Source of the DNA: Apostichopus japonicus
Lineage: Eukaryota; Echinodermata; Holothuroidea; Aspidochirotida; Stichopodidae
Assembly (NCBI RefSeq): GCF_037975245.1
Contig: NC_092569.1
Coordinates: 26,859,168-26,923,167 of the forward strand
DNA length: 64,000 nt
Direction of reading: 5' to 3'
Notes under the pieces: model-generated
Database searches by the model: none
What the model was told of the DNA's origin: nothing
The model's input: only the letters and a program-made list of their open reading frames with translations
Made by a program: the position numbers and the translations under genes
Shown: positions 12,501 to 27,500 of the stretch, piece by piece
How positions within the stretch are numbered: position 1 is the stretch's first letter
Layout: each line of letters opens with the position of its first letter

Positions 12501-15500
12501 TTCTAAAGTATGTTAAGACTTTAAATTAGGCTTTATAATACGGTTAGACAATAAGCAGGGTTTATATTTTAATGAACGTCCCCTCTCCCAGTCTTATCAC
12601 CGAGGGACGTAAAGTTTGTTTATTCAGATCTATTCTCTTGGCTATAATGTTACCGCTCCCAGGATCGTAAGTATATGGGAAGAAAAAAACTCTACATAGA
12701 ATTATTGACCAAAATAACTATTTTATTTCGCATTTAAAATAACCGATTCTCCTCAAATATGCTAATTTTGTGGTTCTGAGAATGAAACTCTAGGCACCCG
12801 ATTTCGTATTACTGTTCTGTTAAGAACTTTGGAAGGAAACTTGTGTTAAAAAATCGAGAGATATGAGGGAGCATGGATTCATTATAGCGTTGCACAAAGT
12901 CTGATTAATTTTTCTTCTTATTCATGCACAACATTTTTAATATTCATGTGGAAGTCCGTTGCTCCTGATGAGACCAACCTGCTACTATAAATTCAAATTT
13001 ATCTATGCAGTTGTATACTTTCTATTTTAATTAAACGCAAGAATATCGAGATAATAATTAGTGCAATGCGTTCTTTAATTACATTTAATATTTAATGCTT
13101 TGTATACTGCTCTTTGTTCTAAAGTTTTGATCGTTTTTGCCAATTCGCTGCGCAGTTTTCCTTTCCACCGATGTCTTGAGTATTATGTACCCTATCTAGC
13201 ATTATGTAGTAAGAATCCATTTACGATAAAATACCATGCACCATATATGTCATATTTGGCTTCCCATGCTTAAGCTATTGTTATCGAAAAGAACGAAATT
13301 TATAAAAGAGAGAAGAAAAACTAAACAAAACTGTGCGACAAATCCTAAGTCTTCCAGACTTCCTACAACCCAAAGTACGTGTGGAGGTAACACTGGTTAT
13401 AAGGAACTCTACGCTGTTCGATATATCCCCGTGCACATTGCCAAAGAGACTAATGTTACTATACTCAATTCCCCATTAATATTCCTACCCTCTCTTTCTT
13501 GGGTCTAACAATGTTGTTTTAATTGTTGGATGTATAATTTGTAAAGGAGGCAAATGACGAATATAGGTGAAATAGACACTATTTTCTGCCTGCGTTTCAA
13601 TAACTGTAAGAAGTCGAAACGGGACCGTTTCTTTTTTGTGATACACCGTGGGCTGACCACTACAAATCTCCCCCATATTCCCGCCAAAATGTTAAATGTA
13701 TTTTAAAATATTTCAAATTTCAAATCTACTCAGTGCAGAACGAATGCGAAAAGAACTAGGGTATGATTTTTCCGGATCAATTCACGCCTCAACGATCTTG
13801 ACATAGAGTTATTTTTGCGAATACTAATAAAATTCCATATCATAATTTGATTAGTAAAAATCCTACTTATAACAATGTTGATTATAATTGGGCGATAGTT
13901 TTTTTGATGCCCTCTAATTAGGTCTTTAAATAAGTCTTCATTCATACTTAGTAAAGATTCCTAAATCCTATTGGTCCATTCAGGTCAGTATGCGGTAGTA
14001 TAGTAGTGTATGAATGAACGGGGTTAATCAACGGTCTAGCGTGCGTTACTCACAGGATCAATGCACTCCGGGTGTTAATGCTATCGCTGGATGCACTCGG
14101 GCTCCGCCCTCGTGCATCGCTTGCATTATCCCGTAAATACAATTAGATATAAAAATAAAATAAATGAATATCCGGAAGATATGACGTAAAATATGGATAT
14201 TTTAAATTGCAATCTCAACAACAAACGTCCCAACTATGTAGCATTTAATTATAAATTCAAGTGTTAACTTTCAAGCAAGGGCGTAGGAACCGGGGGGGCT
14301 GGGGGGGGGGGCGCCAGCCCCCCAGTGAAAAACATGGAGGGGCGGAAGTATCATTCCGCCCCCCCCCCCCCGCTTCGCAAGTCAAAAAACCCTTTTTCAT
14401 TTCCAAATTAAAAAAAAATCTCATTTGGAGCACCAAATTGCATCTAAGGCCAGGTGAAAATGCAAAATTATATTCAAAATGGTGTGGGTGGGTTGAAGTG
14501 TGCTATATTGCACCAAATTGCATCTGAGGCCACCTGGAAATGCCAAAAAAATCCAAAGGGGAGGGGGACACCCTTCCCCTTAGACCCCTCCCCCAGGCCG
14601 GCCATCAGTCTTCAGCCCCCCCCCCCCCCACTCAAAAGTACCTTCCTACGCCACAGCTTTCAAGAGAAGAACGTATTTTTCAAAAACAAACAAAAAACAA
14701 GAGCTATGTGGAACATATATTGTGTTGGTCAAAAGTGATTAAAACATGATATATTTGTAAAAGTGACCACAAAAATAAGCAATGACATGGCTGACCATCT
14801 GTAACTTTCACTGGACATGACATCAGAATACTGTATCAGTGTATGTGTTAGTATATCGTTAACAAGTTAAGATAACGCTTGGTAGCCTACTGACAATTAT
14901 TATTATCGATGATTACTGAGTGTCCGACTTGCAGCTTTCACTGGTCAGGTCTCGAGAATTGTCAATTTTTTGGGACTCAAAATTAATCCAATAAACTTCA
15001 TGTTGTTCATTTCGAGAAATGTAATGTCATTTCGGCAAAACAATTATTTTACGTTTGTTTCCTTGAAAGTTCAGTTCATATCAATACACTTCGTAGAAAG
15101 TCACCGCACCTGAAAATTCTCCGTACATAATGCACGTAAGAATAGTGAGCGGTTTTACACAGTTATCTCACATTCATATTGGTCGTTGAACAAAAATGCG
15201 ATTTGGACTTCCTTCAAGTTCACTACAATAAACTTTCTTATACTAATATACATTTACTGTTACTGACGAAGGAAGAAACCACCAAGCTCAGACAGCAGTT
15301 ACTTGTGATACTTTAAAACTTTTTTGGTGAAAATACGCGGGCTTTTTTTTCCCTTATTTTATTTTTTTAGCACACATTCTGTTTCTGCTAAGGTTCCGCG
15401 CATACTGCTGCTTACTTATCTTTGGGAAATGAATAAATGATGTTGTTGAATGAAATTGAATCTTTAGAAGATAAGGATGGGGACTTAAGACTAATTGAGT

Positions 15501-18500
15501 TGAGCCCACTCTTTTTTAATTTCTTCCTTTATTTCTTCAAGCCATCTGGGTTATTCTGATTATTAAGCAGCAAAGTAGTACTACAATGATCAACCATACT
15601 CCCAACTTCCCAAGTTCTTCAACACCCGATGAATTCAAAGTTTCGTCTTTTCTTGCTGGCCATTAATAAGGGTCAACAATTTGGTAACAGAACTGAAAGT
15701 TTGTCGACAAAAGCCGAAGCTATGACTCATATTACTGATTTGTGAATTGGGATACAAATGTTCTACTTATTGACATGTCAGACAGGCCTCATCGCACGAT
15801 TGCGGTTAACCTACTGACAACGTTGTTTCCATTTGTACCGATCGTACACACAAGGTACCCAGTTGTCGTTACGCATTTATTTAAGTTTGATGTTTTCCAT
15901 TTTCGTTACGCCATGGAGTACCTTCATGGTTACACCTATCGTGCATCAGTTTGAGAGATTAGTATCAAATTAGTTTCGAGTTGGTGAACAAAGCTCTTTA
16001 GGACATACTTGTAACAGTGCACTTGGTAATTACACTGTGATGTTTAACATTAGGCCTTTGTTGATTGGCTCACAAGTTAATAGTAATCCTATCGTATAAA
16101 GGCAGTGAGCGAATGAGCCACTCGCCAAAATGGCGAGCGTAATGCATATTTTGCTCGCCAGTCGCAAAATTCTAGTCGCCATTGGCGAGTTGGCGACCGT
16201 ATTTGTCGAGGCCTGCTGATCAGATACATATTCTATATCCATACGAGCTGAATATGTGTGAGTGTGTGTGCAGGGGGGTGGGGGTGGGGGGGGGTTTGAG
16301 TAGTGGATGTGGTACTAGACTGTTTCTGAATTTTTTATGTTGCATTTTCTTAGATATTACGTTCACTCTTTAAGTAATTGCAGGACAGAGTTATAATGGT
16401 ATGTTCTCTAACATTGAAAAAAGAAATCAAAGAGATTAAAGTGAAAAGAAAAAAGATTTTCAGTAACGTATGCATTGAGTAAAAATATGATTTGTTTTAT
16501 TTTACTAACAGCTCATTACGATGGCTATCGTGGTACCTTCAAATGTACTAACAGTAACACGAGAGAGGAAAAAGGTAGGGTGATATAATCATTATTATTT
16601 ATATACGTCTACAACTTTCTTCCCGTTCGTCCGCCCAGCTTTTGGTCTAAAAATAAAAAGTAAAAAAATCAGAAAAGCCATTTTGACGAATTCATGAAAA
16701 GCAATCTGTTTTCTCTAAAAGTGCCCTTTTGTTTAAAGCTTAGCAAATAGGAAATTGAATAGGCTAGTGCCATTTGCTGAAAATAAATTCAAAACTTGTG
16801 GAACAGCATGTGCAGTGGTTCCATTTTGTCTGGACGTATGATATGATTTAGTGGTTTGCAACCTCAAAGCCACATATCTCGCTGCCCTTCGAAACTCAGT
16901 TTGATCCTATAACCCTACAAAGAGGTACGTAAGTTGCGTTAGTTATATGAAAGGCATGATGTAACAGTGGGATACATTCAACAAAGGTTGCATCATTTAA
17001 AGCCTATATTTCTCGGGACCTTCAGCCAGTTTCTGCGGTCAAGTTAAATGATATTAGTATCATATTCAGGGTTCTGCCGATGCCGGTCGGGCCCGACCAG
17101 CACGCTGAATTACCGACCGCCACAATCTGCCTGAGCGACTTTTCCGACCGGCACTTATTTTCGATAGGAACTCCAAAAAACAGCTCCATATAGCCGGAGG
17201 GTCGAACGTACAGAAACAATCTGTTTGAGACTAGGGGAAATCCAGTTCATAACTGTTCAAAATATCAAACACATCACAGTGTGTCATACTTAGTAAAAAT
17301 TACCAGAGTTCCGCATTCCAGACCAATGACTGTTTTCCGTTTCCAACTCCCGATCGTACTTTTGATAGTTCCATTTATATCTATATTGATCGCGCGAGAC
17401 ACAGGCACTGTCCAGCTAGCTAGTACACATACGGCCGTTAACCTACATGAGAAGCTCAGTGTGTATATATCATAACTGTCGTAAATTAAGTCAGTTCCGG
17501 CGAGAAGACTGATAGAAAGAAGACAACCATTTTTCTGAGTTTTGATTTATTTAATAGGCACCACCGGCTGGTCTGTACTCTGGTGCTCCAGATATTTGTC
17601 CTAACTTTTTTCATTAATAATGAAAAATTCCAGACATGAGATCTCATTTCAAAGCTGTCTACATGTGGCTCAGAATACTCGGGATGGGCCGTTTCCGGCC
17701 ATCTGGGGGGTTTCCAAAACCCAAAATTTTCTTGTACGCTCCGCGCCAGCCGATGGTGGCGCTCCGCTTAGATAGTCCTGCCGGCACTCAATCCACCCTG
17801 GGCAGAACCCTGCATATTTTGTTCACATCTGTACCAATGTTACATCCAATGCCAGCTAGCTACCACGTAAGCTAACAACATGTAGTGCTTTATGCGTTTA
17901 CATTTGATGTTGCATGCAGGATTTTGATAGGGACTGTATAGTCATTGACATTAATACCCGTAAGATTGTGAAAGGATTTTTTATTTGAGGCGGTTCAAGG
18001 GTTATTTAATCAATTTTATGTCGTCTTTATGGAAAAGCAATGTCAAATATACTGTATGGTGTGCCCATTATGAACTTCTAATTTTTAACCAGTGATATAA
18101 GAAACAGCCAACAACAACAACAAGAACAAAATGTGATATTTATTTTATTAATTAGTTCCCATAACATTATTTAAAATATCACAAACATCACAAACATCTA
18201 ATAAGATAGAAATATATTGTTTTGTTGAATTCATTCTATTTGCAGGGTTAGACTCAATTATGAAACAATTTATTTTGTTATAAATGACACAAATAAGATA
18301 ATAAAATTAAAATATATTCTTGTTTTATATACAATCACATTATGTTCTTTATCTCTAACTACTAATTTTCATAATTAATTAACCATGTGAAGTTGTCGGC
18401 TATGTTTTATATTATCGGCAAAACAAACTCAAGATTCCACGGCAATTTTATGGATATGTCTTGGATTCAGAATACAACAATGAGCAACCATCACTGGATG

Positions 18501-21500
18501 AGTTAAATACTAATGACTCAACACTAACCCCCACAGGGCCCTTATACTTTGATATTCCCCAAGGTTAACTATTTTCTTGTGTTGTAATTGTCTCAGCTTA
18601 TAAAAGTTTATCCTAATCAGTTTCTTTTATAAGAATGGTGATAGTTCAAATAAACAGAATACTTTAATGCACCACTTTGAGTACAACATTTAGTGAACTT
18701 GTGGTGACCATAATTTGCTACAGTAAATTGTGCTTGGAACCTAAATTATGAACAGGATATTGCTGTCTTAAGAATTGATAAAATATCAAGATCTATTAGA
18801 AGTATGCAGTGTGATGGTGGCCATTTTGTGTGGCACTGTATGTATATCTGTAGTTGGTCAATTTTGTGATTTCAGACATGGTTTGAGCATAAGGAAAGGC
18901 AACTTTTGGAACAAGTTGATTATGATAGCGTCACGTCATTGCCAATGAACCTACCATTGCAAACTAGGCGTGCAGTATACGTGGGTATAAAGGGTAAAGG
19001 GGGCGCGGTAACATTAAATAAAGAAGCTTCTCTTTTGCATCACTTTAAGCACATATAGCTCATTTGTGATCATATTATGTTGTACCTTTCATACATACAT
19101 ACTGAACACATAGGCCTAATTTGTATTGTCTTTGCTAATTCATGTTAAAAATCATCTCTTCTTGAGACAATATTATTGTCTGTATTTTGACCTACTGATA
19201 GCTACCAATATGTACTCAAGCAAACCTGTGGAGACCACCCCAAAGCAAACTACTAGCAGTGAAACATCTGGCTCGACTGTCAGGGAAGGTACAGTAAATG
19301 TAGATGTTAGGTATGCAAGGGAAGAAGGAAGGATTCATGCTTACTAGTTCACCTGAGCCTCTTTCTTTGAGAACATTGCCACATTGTCTTTTATTGATTT
19401 TTGTTACACTTTTTGGATCTGAAATGTTTTGATAAAAACAGCATGGCATCCTTGGTTGTCTTTATTAAACAACATTTTTGCCACATGACAAACTCTAACT
19501 CCTTGTTAGTTACTCTTAGAGGCCACAACATTGTACATGTGTTTTATCACGTTTTTGTATTGCATCGCAACATGATGATTACCACTGTGCAATAGAATTA
19601 CAACCTTGACTGATAGAAATATACATGTTTAAATAGTCTACAACATATCAACATTAATTCTGTACCTAAAGCCATCCTTTAAGCTAACTGCTCACTGCCC
19701 CGACTGACCGACGTGACCCGACTGACGACGTGACCCGACTGACCGACATGACCTAACCCTACTCCACTGTTATGACCTAATTTTCAATAGTGTTAAAGAC
19801 CCATATAGTCTTTCAACTGACCCCTGCACATGTGAACTACATATAACAATGAGTGAAGACGTCCTCGTTAAGCTAGGTCTCATGTGTCATGCAAAAATAT
19901 TTCTCCATTTATAACTTTGCATAATTGGTTAAAACTGTTCAATGTCTGTACTGGTATATAAACATATATACCTGCTCTTTCAAACCTTTCCAATAACAAC
20001 TTTTAAAGCTCCTAATCAGTATTTTATTTCCTTTCACATTTATTTTGACCAACTGATAGCTACCAATCTGTCCTCAAGCAAACCTGTGGAGACCACCCCA
20101 ATGCAAACTACTAGCAGTGAAACAACTGGCTCGACTGTCAGGGAAGGTATAGTAAATGTAGATGTTAGGTATGCAAGGGAAGAAGGAAGGATTCATGCTT
20201 ACTAGTTCACCTGAGCATCTTTCTTTGAGAACATTGCCACATTGTCTTTTATTGATTTTTGTTTCACTTTTTGGATCTGAAATGTTTTTATAAAAACAGC
20301 ATGGCATCCTTGGTTGTCTTTATTAAACAACATTTTTGCCACGGCAAACTCTAACTCCTTGTAAGTTACTATTAGAGGCCACAACATTGTACATGTGTTT
20401 TATTACGTTTTGGTATTGCATCGCAACATCAGCTGACTTAACCATGGTCTCTGCATGTTAGACTACATAGTCCAGCCACTTAAATTAATGAGACTCAGAT
20501 GATTACCACTGTGCAATAGAATTACAACCTTGACTGATAGAAATATATACATGTTTAAGTAGTCTACAACATATCAACATTAATTCTGTACCTAAAGCCA
20601 TCCTTTAAGCTAGCTGCTCACTGCCCCGACTGACCGACGTGACCCGACTGACGACGTGACCCGACTGACCGACATGACCTAACCCTTCTCCACTGTTATG
20701 ACCTAATTTTCAATAGTGTTAAAGACCCATATAGTCTTTCAACTGACCCCTGCACATTTGAACTACATATAACAATGAGTGAAGACGTCCTCGTTAAGCT
20801 AGGTCTCATGTGTCATGCAAATTATTTCTCCATTTATAACTTTGCATAATTGGTTAAAACTGTTCAATGTCTGTACTGGTATATAAACATATATACCTGC
20901 TCTTTCAAACCTTTCCAATAACAACTTTTAAAGCTCCTAATCAGTATTTTATTTCCTTTCACATTTATTTTGACCAACTGATAGCTACCAATCTGTCCTC
21001 AAGCAAACCTGTGGAGACCACCCCAATGCAAACTACTAGCAGTGAAACAACTGGCTCGACTGTCAAGGAAGGTACAGTAAATGTAGATGTTAGGTATGCA
21101 AGGGAAGAAGGAAGGATTCATGCTTACTAGTTCACCTGAGCCTCTTTCTTTGAGAACATTGCCACATTGTCTTTTATTGATTTTTGTTTCACTTTTTGGA
21201 TCTGAAATGTTTTTATAAAAACAGCATGGCATCCTTGGTTGTCTTTATTAAACAACATTTTTGCCACGGCAGACTCTAACTCCTTGTAAGTTACTATTAG
21301 AGGCCACAACATTGTACATGTGTTTTATTACGTTTTGGTATTGCATCGCAACATCAGCTGACTTAACCATGGTCTCTGCATGTTAGACTACATAGTCCAG
21401 CCACTTAAATTAATGAGACTCAGATGATTACCACTGTGCAATAGAATTACAACCTTGACTGATAGAAATATATACATGTTTAAATAGTCTACAACATATC

Positions 21501-24500
21501 AACATTAATTCTGTACCTAAAGCCATCCTTTAAGCTAGCTGCTCACTGCCCCGACTGACCGACGTGACCCGACTGACGACGTGACCCGACTGACCGACAT
21601 GACCTAACCCTACTCCACTGTTATGACCTAATTTTCAATAGTGTTAAAGACCCATATAGTCTTTCAACTGACCCCTGCACATTTGAACTACATATAACAA
21701 TGAGTGAAGACGTCCTCGTTAAGCTAGGTCTCATGTGTCATGCAAATTATTTCTCCATTTATAACTTTGCATAATTGGTTAAAACTGTTCAATGTCTGTA
21801 CTGGTATATAAACATATATACCTGCTCTTTCAAACCTTTCCAATAACAACTTTTAAAGCTCCTAATCAGTATTTTATATCCTTTCACATTTATTTTGACC
21901 AACTGATAGCTACCAATCTGTCCTCAAGCAAACCTGTGGAGACCACCCCAATGCAAACTACTAGCAGTGAAACAACTGGCTCGACTGTCAAGGAAGGTAC
22001 AGTAAATGTAGATGTTAGGTATGCAAGGGAAGAAGGAAGGATTCATGCTTACTAGTTCACCTGAGCCTCTTTCTTTGAGAACATTGCCACATTGTCTTTT
22101 ATTGATTTTTGTTTCACTTTTTGGATCTGAAATGTTTTAATAAAAACAGCATGGCATCCTTGGTTGTCTTTATTAAACAACATTTTTGCCACGGCAAACT
22201 CTAACTCCTTGTAAGTTACTATTAGAGGCCACAACATTGTACATGTGTTTTATTACGTTTTGGTATTGCATCGCAACATCAGCTGACTTAACCATGGTCT
22301 CTGCATGTTAGACTACATAGTCCAGCCACTTAAATTAATGAGACTCAGATGATTACCACTGTGCAATAGAATTACAACCTTGACTGATCGAAATATATAC
22401 ATGTTTAAATAGTCTACAACATATCAACATTAATTCTGTACCTAAAGCCATCCTTTAAGCTAGCTGCTCACTGCCCCGACTGACCGACGTGACCCGACTG
22501 ACGACGTGACCCGACTGACCGACATGACCTAACCCTACTCCACTGTTATGACCTAATTTTCAATAGTGTTAAAGACCCATATAGTCTTTCAACTGACCCC
22601 TGCACATTTGAACTACATATAACAATGAGTGAAGACGTCCTCGTTAAGCTAGGTCTCATGTGTCATGCAAATTATTTCTCCATTTATAACTTTGCATAAT
22701 TGGTTAAAACTGTTCAATGTCTGTACTGGTATATAAACATATATACCTGCTCTTTCAAACCTTTCCAATAACAACTTTTAAAGCTCCTAATCAGTATTTT
22801 ATATCCTTTCACATTTATTTTGACCAACTGATAGCTACCAATCTGTCCTCAAGCAAACCTGTGGAGACCACCCCAATGCAAACTACTAGCAGTGAAACAA
22901 CTGGCTCGACTGTCAGGGAAGGTATAGTAAAGGTAGATGTTAGGTATGCAAGGGAAGAAGGAAGGATTCATGCTTACTAGTTCACCTGAGCCTCTTTCTT
23001 TGAGAACATTGCCACATTGTCTTTTATTGATTTTTGTTTCACTTTTTGGATCTGAAATGTTTTTATAAAAACAGCATGGCATCCTTGGTTGTCTTTATTA
23101 AACAACATTTTTGCCACGGCAAACTCTAACTCCTTGTAAGTTACTATTAGAGGCCACAACATTGTACATGTGTTTTATTACGTTTTGGTATTGCATCGCA
23201 ACATCAGCTGACTTAACCATGGTCTCTGCATGTTAGACTACATAGTCCAGCCACTTAAATTAATGAGACTCAGATGATTACCACTGTGCAATAGAATTAC
23301 AACCTTGACTGATAGAAATATATACATGTTTAAATAGTCTACAACATATCAACATTAATTCTGTACCTAAAGCCATCCTTTAAGCTAGCTGCTCACTGCC
23401 CCGACTGACCGACTTGACCCGACTGACCGACAATGACCCCACTGACCGACGTGACCCGACTGACGACGTGACCCGACTGACCGACATGACCTAACCCTAC
23501 TCCACTGTTATGACCTAATTTTCAATAGTGGTAAAGACCCATATAGTCTTTCAACTGACCCCTGCACATTTGAACTACATATATATTAACGATGCGTGAA
23601 GACTTCCTTGTTAAGCTAGGTCACATGTGTCATACAAAAATATTTCTCCATTTATAACTTTGCATAATTGGTTAAAACTGTTCAATGTCTGTACTGGTAT
23701 ATATACATATATACCTGCTCTTTCAAACCTTTCCAATAACAACTTTTAAAGCTCTTAATCAGTATTTTATTTCCTTTCACATTTATTTTGACCAACTGAT
23801 AGCTACCAATCTGTCCTCAAGCAAACCTGTGGAGACCACCCCAAAGCAAACTACTAGTAGTGAAACATCTGGCTCGACTGTCAAGGAAGGTACAGTAAAT
23901 GTAGATGTTAGGTATGCAAGGGAAGAAGGAAGGATTCATGCTTACTAGTTCACCTGAGCCTCTTTCTTTGAGAACATTGCCACATTGTCTTTTATTGATT
24001 TTTGTTACACTTTTTGGATCTGAAATGTTTTTATAAAAACAGCATGGCATCCTTGGTTGTCTTTATTAGACACCATTTTTGCCATGACAACTCTAACTCC
24101 TTGTTAGTTACTATTAGAGGCCACAACATTGTACATGTGTTTTATCACGTTTTTGTATTGCATCGCAACATCAGCTGACTTAACAATGGTCTCTGCATGT
24201 TAGACTACATAGTCCAGCGACTTTAATTAATGAGACTCAGATGATTACCACTGTGCAATAGAATTACAACCTTGACTGATAGAAATATATATACATGTTT
24301 AAATAGTCTTCAACATATCAACATTAATTCTGTACTTAAAGCCATCCTTTAAGCTAGCTGCTCACTGCCCTGACTGACTGACATGACCCGACTGACTGAC
24401 AATGACCCCACTGACCGGCGTGACCCAACTGTCGACGTGACCCGACTGACCGACATGACCTAACTCTACTGCACTGTTATGACCTAATTTTCAACAGTGG

Positions 24501-27500
24501 TTAAGATCTTTAAGGTTATAGTTTTTAGGTTATAGGTTATAGTCTTTCAACTGACCGGCCTGCACATTTGAACTACATATATTAACTATGAGTGGAGACG
24601 TCCTCGTTAATCTAGGTCACATGTGTCATGCAAAATTATTGATGCCTTCTTACATATGGATACGTGCAATATAAGTTACAAGAGTTATAGCTTATGCCTT
24701 CTTACAGATGGATACATACAATATAAGTTGCATGAGTTACAGCATATGCCTTCTTATACAGATGGAAACATGCAAAATAAGTTGTCAATGTTAAGCATAT
24801 GCCTTCTTACAGATGGATACATGCAATATAAGTTGCAAGAGCTAAGCTTATGCCTTCTTACAGATGGATACATACAATATAAGTTGCATGAGTTATAGTT
24901 TACGCCTTCTTACAAATGGAAGCTTGCAATATAGGTTGCATTTACAGTTTATGTCTTCTTTAATACAGATAGATACATGCAATATAAGTTGCATTAGTTA
25001 CAGCCTATGCCTTCTCACAATTGGATACTTGTAATATCAGTTGCATGAGTTATAGTTTATGCCTTCCTTCAGATGGCTACATGCAATATACGTTGCATAA
25101 GCTACAGTTAATGTCTTCTTACAGATGGATACATGCAATATAAGTTGCATATGTAATAACCTATGCCTTCTTATTCAGTGATACATGTAATATAGGTCGC
25201 ATGAGTTATCGCTAATGCTTTCTTATACAGATGTATACATGTAATGTAAGTTGCATGAGTTATTGCATACGCCTTTCTACAATGGATACAATCCATATTA
25301 GTTGCCTCAATATAGCTTATGCCGTGTTGCATCTCAATATATACATTAAATAATAATTGTATGAGATATAGCCTATGCCTCAGTGTTACAGTTGGATACG
25401 TTTCATAAAAGAAAACAAAATATTATATACATATTTGCAGCCCATGAGCAAGTTTCTTCTTCTCAACCAGTGGAGAGTACCACCATAATGACGACTGCTG
25501 CTAAATCTTGCACCAAGATAGAGACAATCAATGCTCAGGGTTCTTCTGATGAGGTAGGCTTCATACCAAAAATATGTGCCCTTAATCAACCTTTGTTCAG
25601 GCAGTGTATTTTGTGACTGTTTCATTCACTTGATTGCAAAGTTGGTTTGATGAATAGGCCTATACACTTCTTAAAAATTGATTAACTACGATACATGACA
25701 CGATGTTATAACGTTTTAGAACAAAGGAGAGTTATACAAAACACTTAATCATTGTGATTGCCCAGTTGTCACTCTCTGAACTGCTGATCGAAACTGTAAA
25801 AGAAAATCCTTTCACAGCAAATGCAAACCTACTGCTTGATTCACATTATTGGAATACAACTTCATTTGCTAAGGTTACTCAATTTGAATCATGAACTGAA
25901 ATCGAAATGAAGCATCATGTGAATACAAATAAGTTGTTAGTCAAAATTAGTTTTTTTTTTCCAATATGCTTTATCATCAGATATCAATAAGATTTCCCCG
26001 CCTCTAACTCTGTTTTGTCTTTGCTTCTTTGATCCTTTCTTCATTTCCATTCCTTTCTTCATCTCTATTTCCCCCTCTGCTAAGTTAATAAAATGTATAT
26101 TTCATGTCCAGATGAGCGAATAATACTTCAATCATTCATTCATTTCCTCAAAGCCGGGATTTGAATCAAATTTCGAGAAAGTTAATATCAACGTAACGAT
26201 CTGTTTCAAACAAATTGGGTCCATATCGAATCTTAACTTGGTGCATATTCGTTCACATTAATTATTATCAAAGTTAGACTAAAATATAATGATATATCAT
26301 ATTGCAAGATCATAACCATAAACAAAAGAACACACTGCCTACCGATATATCCTTCCTTTTCTATGGATTTCATAGCGATTGTGTGGATGATTGGATGATT
26401 TATTTCATCCATATATTCTTATTCCTTATCTCATTCAGACATGAATATTTATTGTGTAAAAGTAAGTTGGCCTGACGTTTCGATCCTAGCAGGATCTTCC
26501 TACAAGGCTTAATGACAAGTAACAGAAACAGAAGGGACAAAAACACGCACAGAATACAGACAGGTTAATGAGCATGGTGAACAGAAAGAGATAGATGTAA
26601 GGGGATTAGTAGACAAGGGATGCGAAGTATGAACTTTATCAAACCTTTTTGAGTAATTGTGTTTACAAAGTTTTTAGACTTTGACCTATCTTGACCTCAA
26701 ACGATCTTGGAACTCCCCAAATTTCAATAAGATTATTGAGCTGAAATAGCAAGACATAACTACCAAGTATGACCTACAACCAATTTGCATTATATGACTT
26801 ACAATGTTACAATGTTCTGAATTTGACCTTTATTAACCTTGAATTACTTTTTACGACCACCAATGTCAATAGGATTCATTTACTCACCAGAAAGATTAAC
26901 ATACCCAGTATGTACTTTAACTGAATCTGAATTATAGTGTTTACAGTCATTTCAGATTTTGACCTCTGTTGATCTCCAATTACAGTTGACATTCATAAAT
27001 TTCAATTAAGTTGTCTTGCTCAGCATATTGATCTATATGCATGGATTTTTCTGCTCACCAAGGGAAATCTACATATTACGTATTAACTTCAACTGAATGT
27101 ACTCTTTGAGTCGTTGAGTTTAAATAGTTTTCAGACTTATGTCATCTTTTGACCTGAAATGACTTTTAACCTGCATGGGAAAGAATAGGGTTCTTGCAAA
27201 TACCAAATATGAAGTTTATCCACCACATACTAACAGTGTTTACAAGCCAAGGTAACACAAACACACACACACGCCTTCAACATCAAATAAATTCATTTCG
27301 TCTATGGGAAGGAATAAGAAAATGCAAAAAATAAAGTGGCGAAAAGATATCAAGGGTCAAGCTGGACAAAATTTGTGCAAAACGTGTGTCACTCTCCTCT
27401 ATTACACCGAATTGCCGATGACCTTCAAACGTGATTCGAAAGGACTGGTGAATGGCTGTTGGGCTTCCATTAGTGATAACGTCAAAGGGTCAACGATTAG

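Larger units (their letters stand above)
9592..16511. other. FReD intron 1
   Basis: A 6.9-kb intron. It holds long G/C runs (10492-10506, 11286-11309), a possible degraded hAT-like element at about 10203-10935 with CAGT(T)GGCGTG-type ends but no matching flanks, a tRNA-derived SINE head (11.64-11.74 kb), a hAT element at 14.28-14.66 kb and a GC-rich palindrome near 14090. No further exon was recognised. Confidence 0.45.
16575..19180. other. FReD intron 2 up to the exon array
   Basis: Contains a hAT-like element (17067-17812) and two unexplained open exon-like stretches (18396-18561 and 18878-18996). The rest is AT-rich sequence with no recognised feature. Confidence 0.4.
19180..24640 (+). 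repeat. exon-bearing tandem array, 6 units of ~0.86-0.97 kb
   Basis: Six direct copies of one unit, each containing one 87-bp exon with acceptor and donor. Copies 2 to 5 have a period of exactly 925 bp (exon starts 20060, 20985, 21910, 22835) and differ at only a few positions. The outer copies (19202, 23803) are more diverged, the pattern left by unequal crossing-over in the middle of an array. Unit 5 carries an extra 40-odd bp in the internal CCGACTGACCGACGTGA micro-repeat. Open frames on the minus strand within the units are shadows. Confidence 0.95.

Noticed and set aside
16085-16230. Element built of GGCGAG inverted repeats
   Set aside because: Several inverted copies of GGCGAGT/ACTCGCC are present but no terminal repeat or duplication could be defined.
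19180-24060. Repeated minus-strand frames of 61 and 77 codons in the 925-bp units
   Set aside because: They are shadows antisense to the exon and intron of the lectin repeat; no splice or conservation support.
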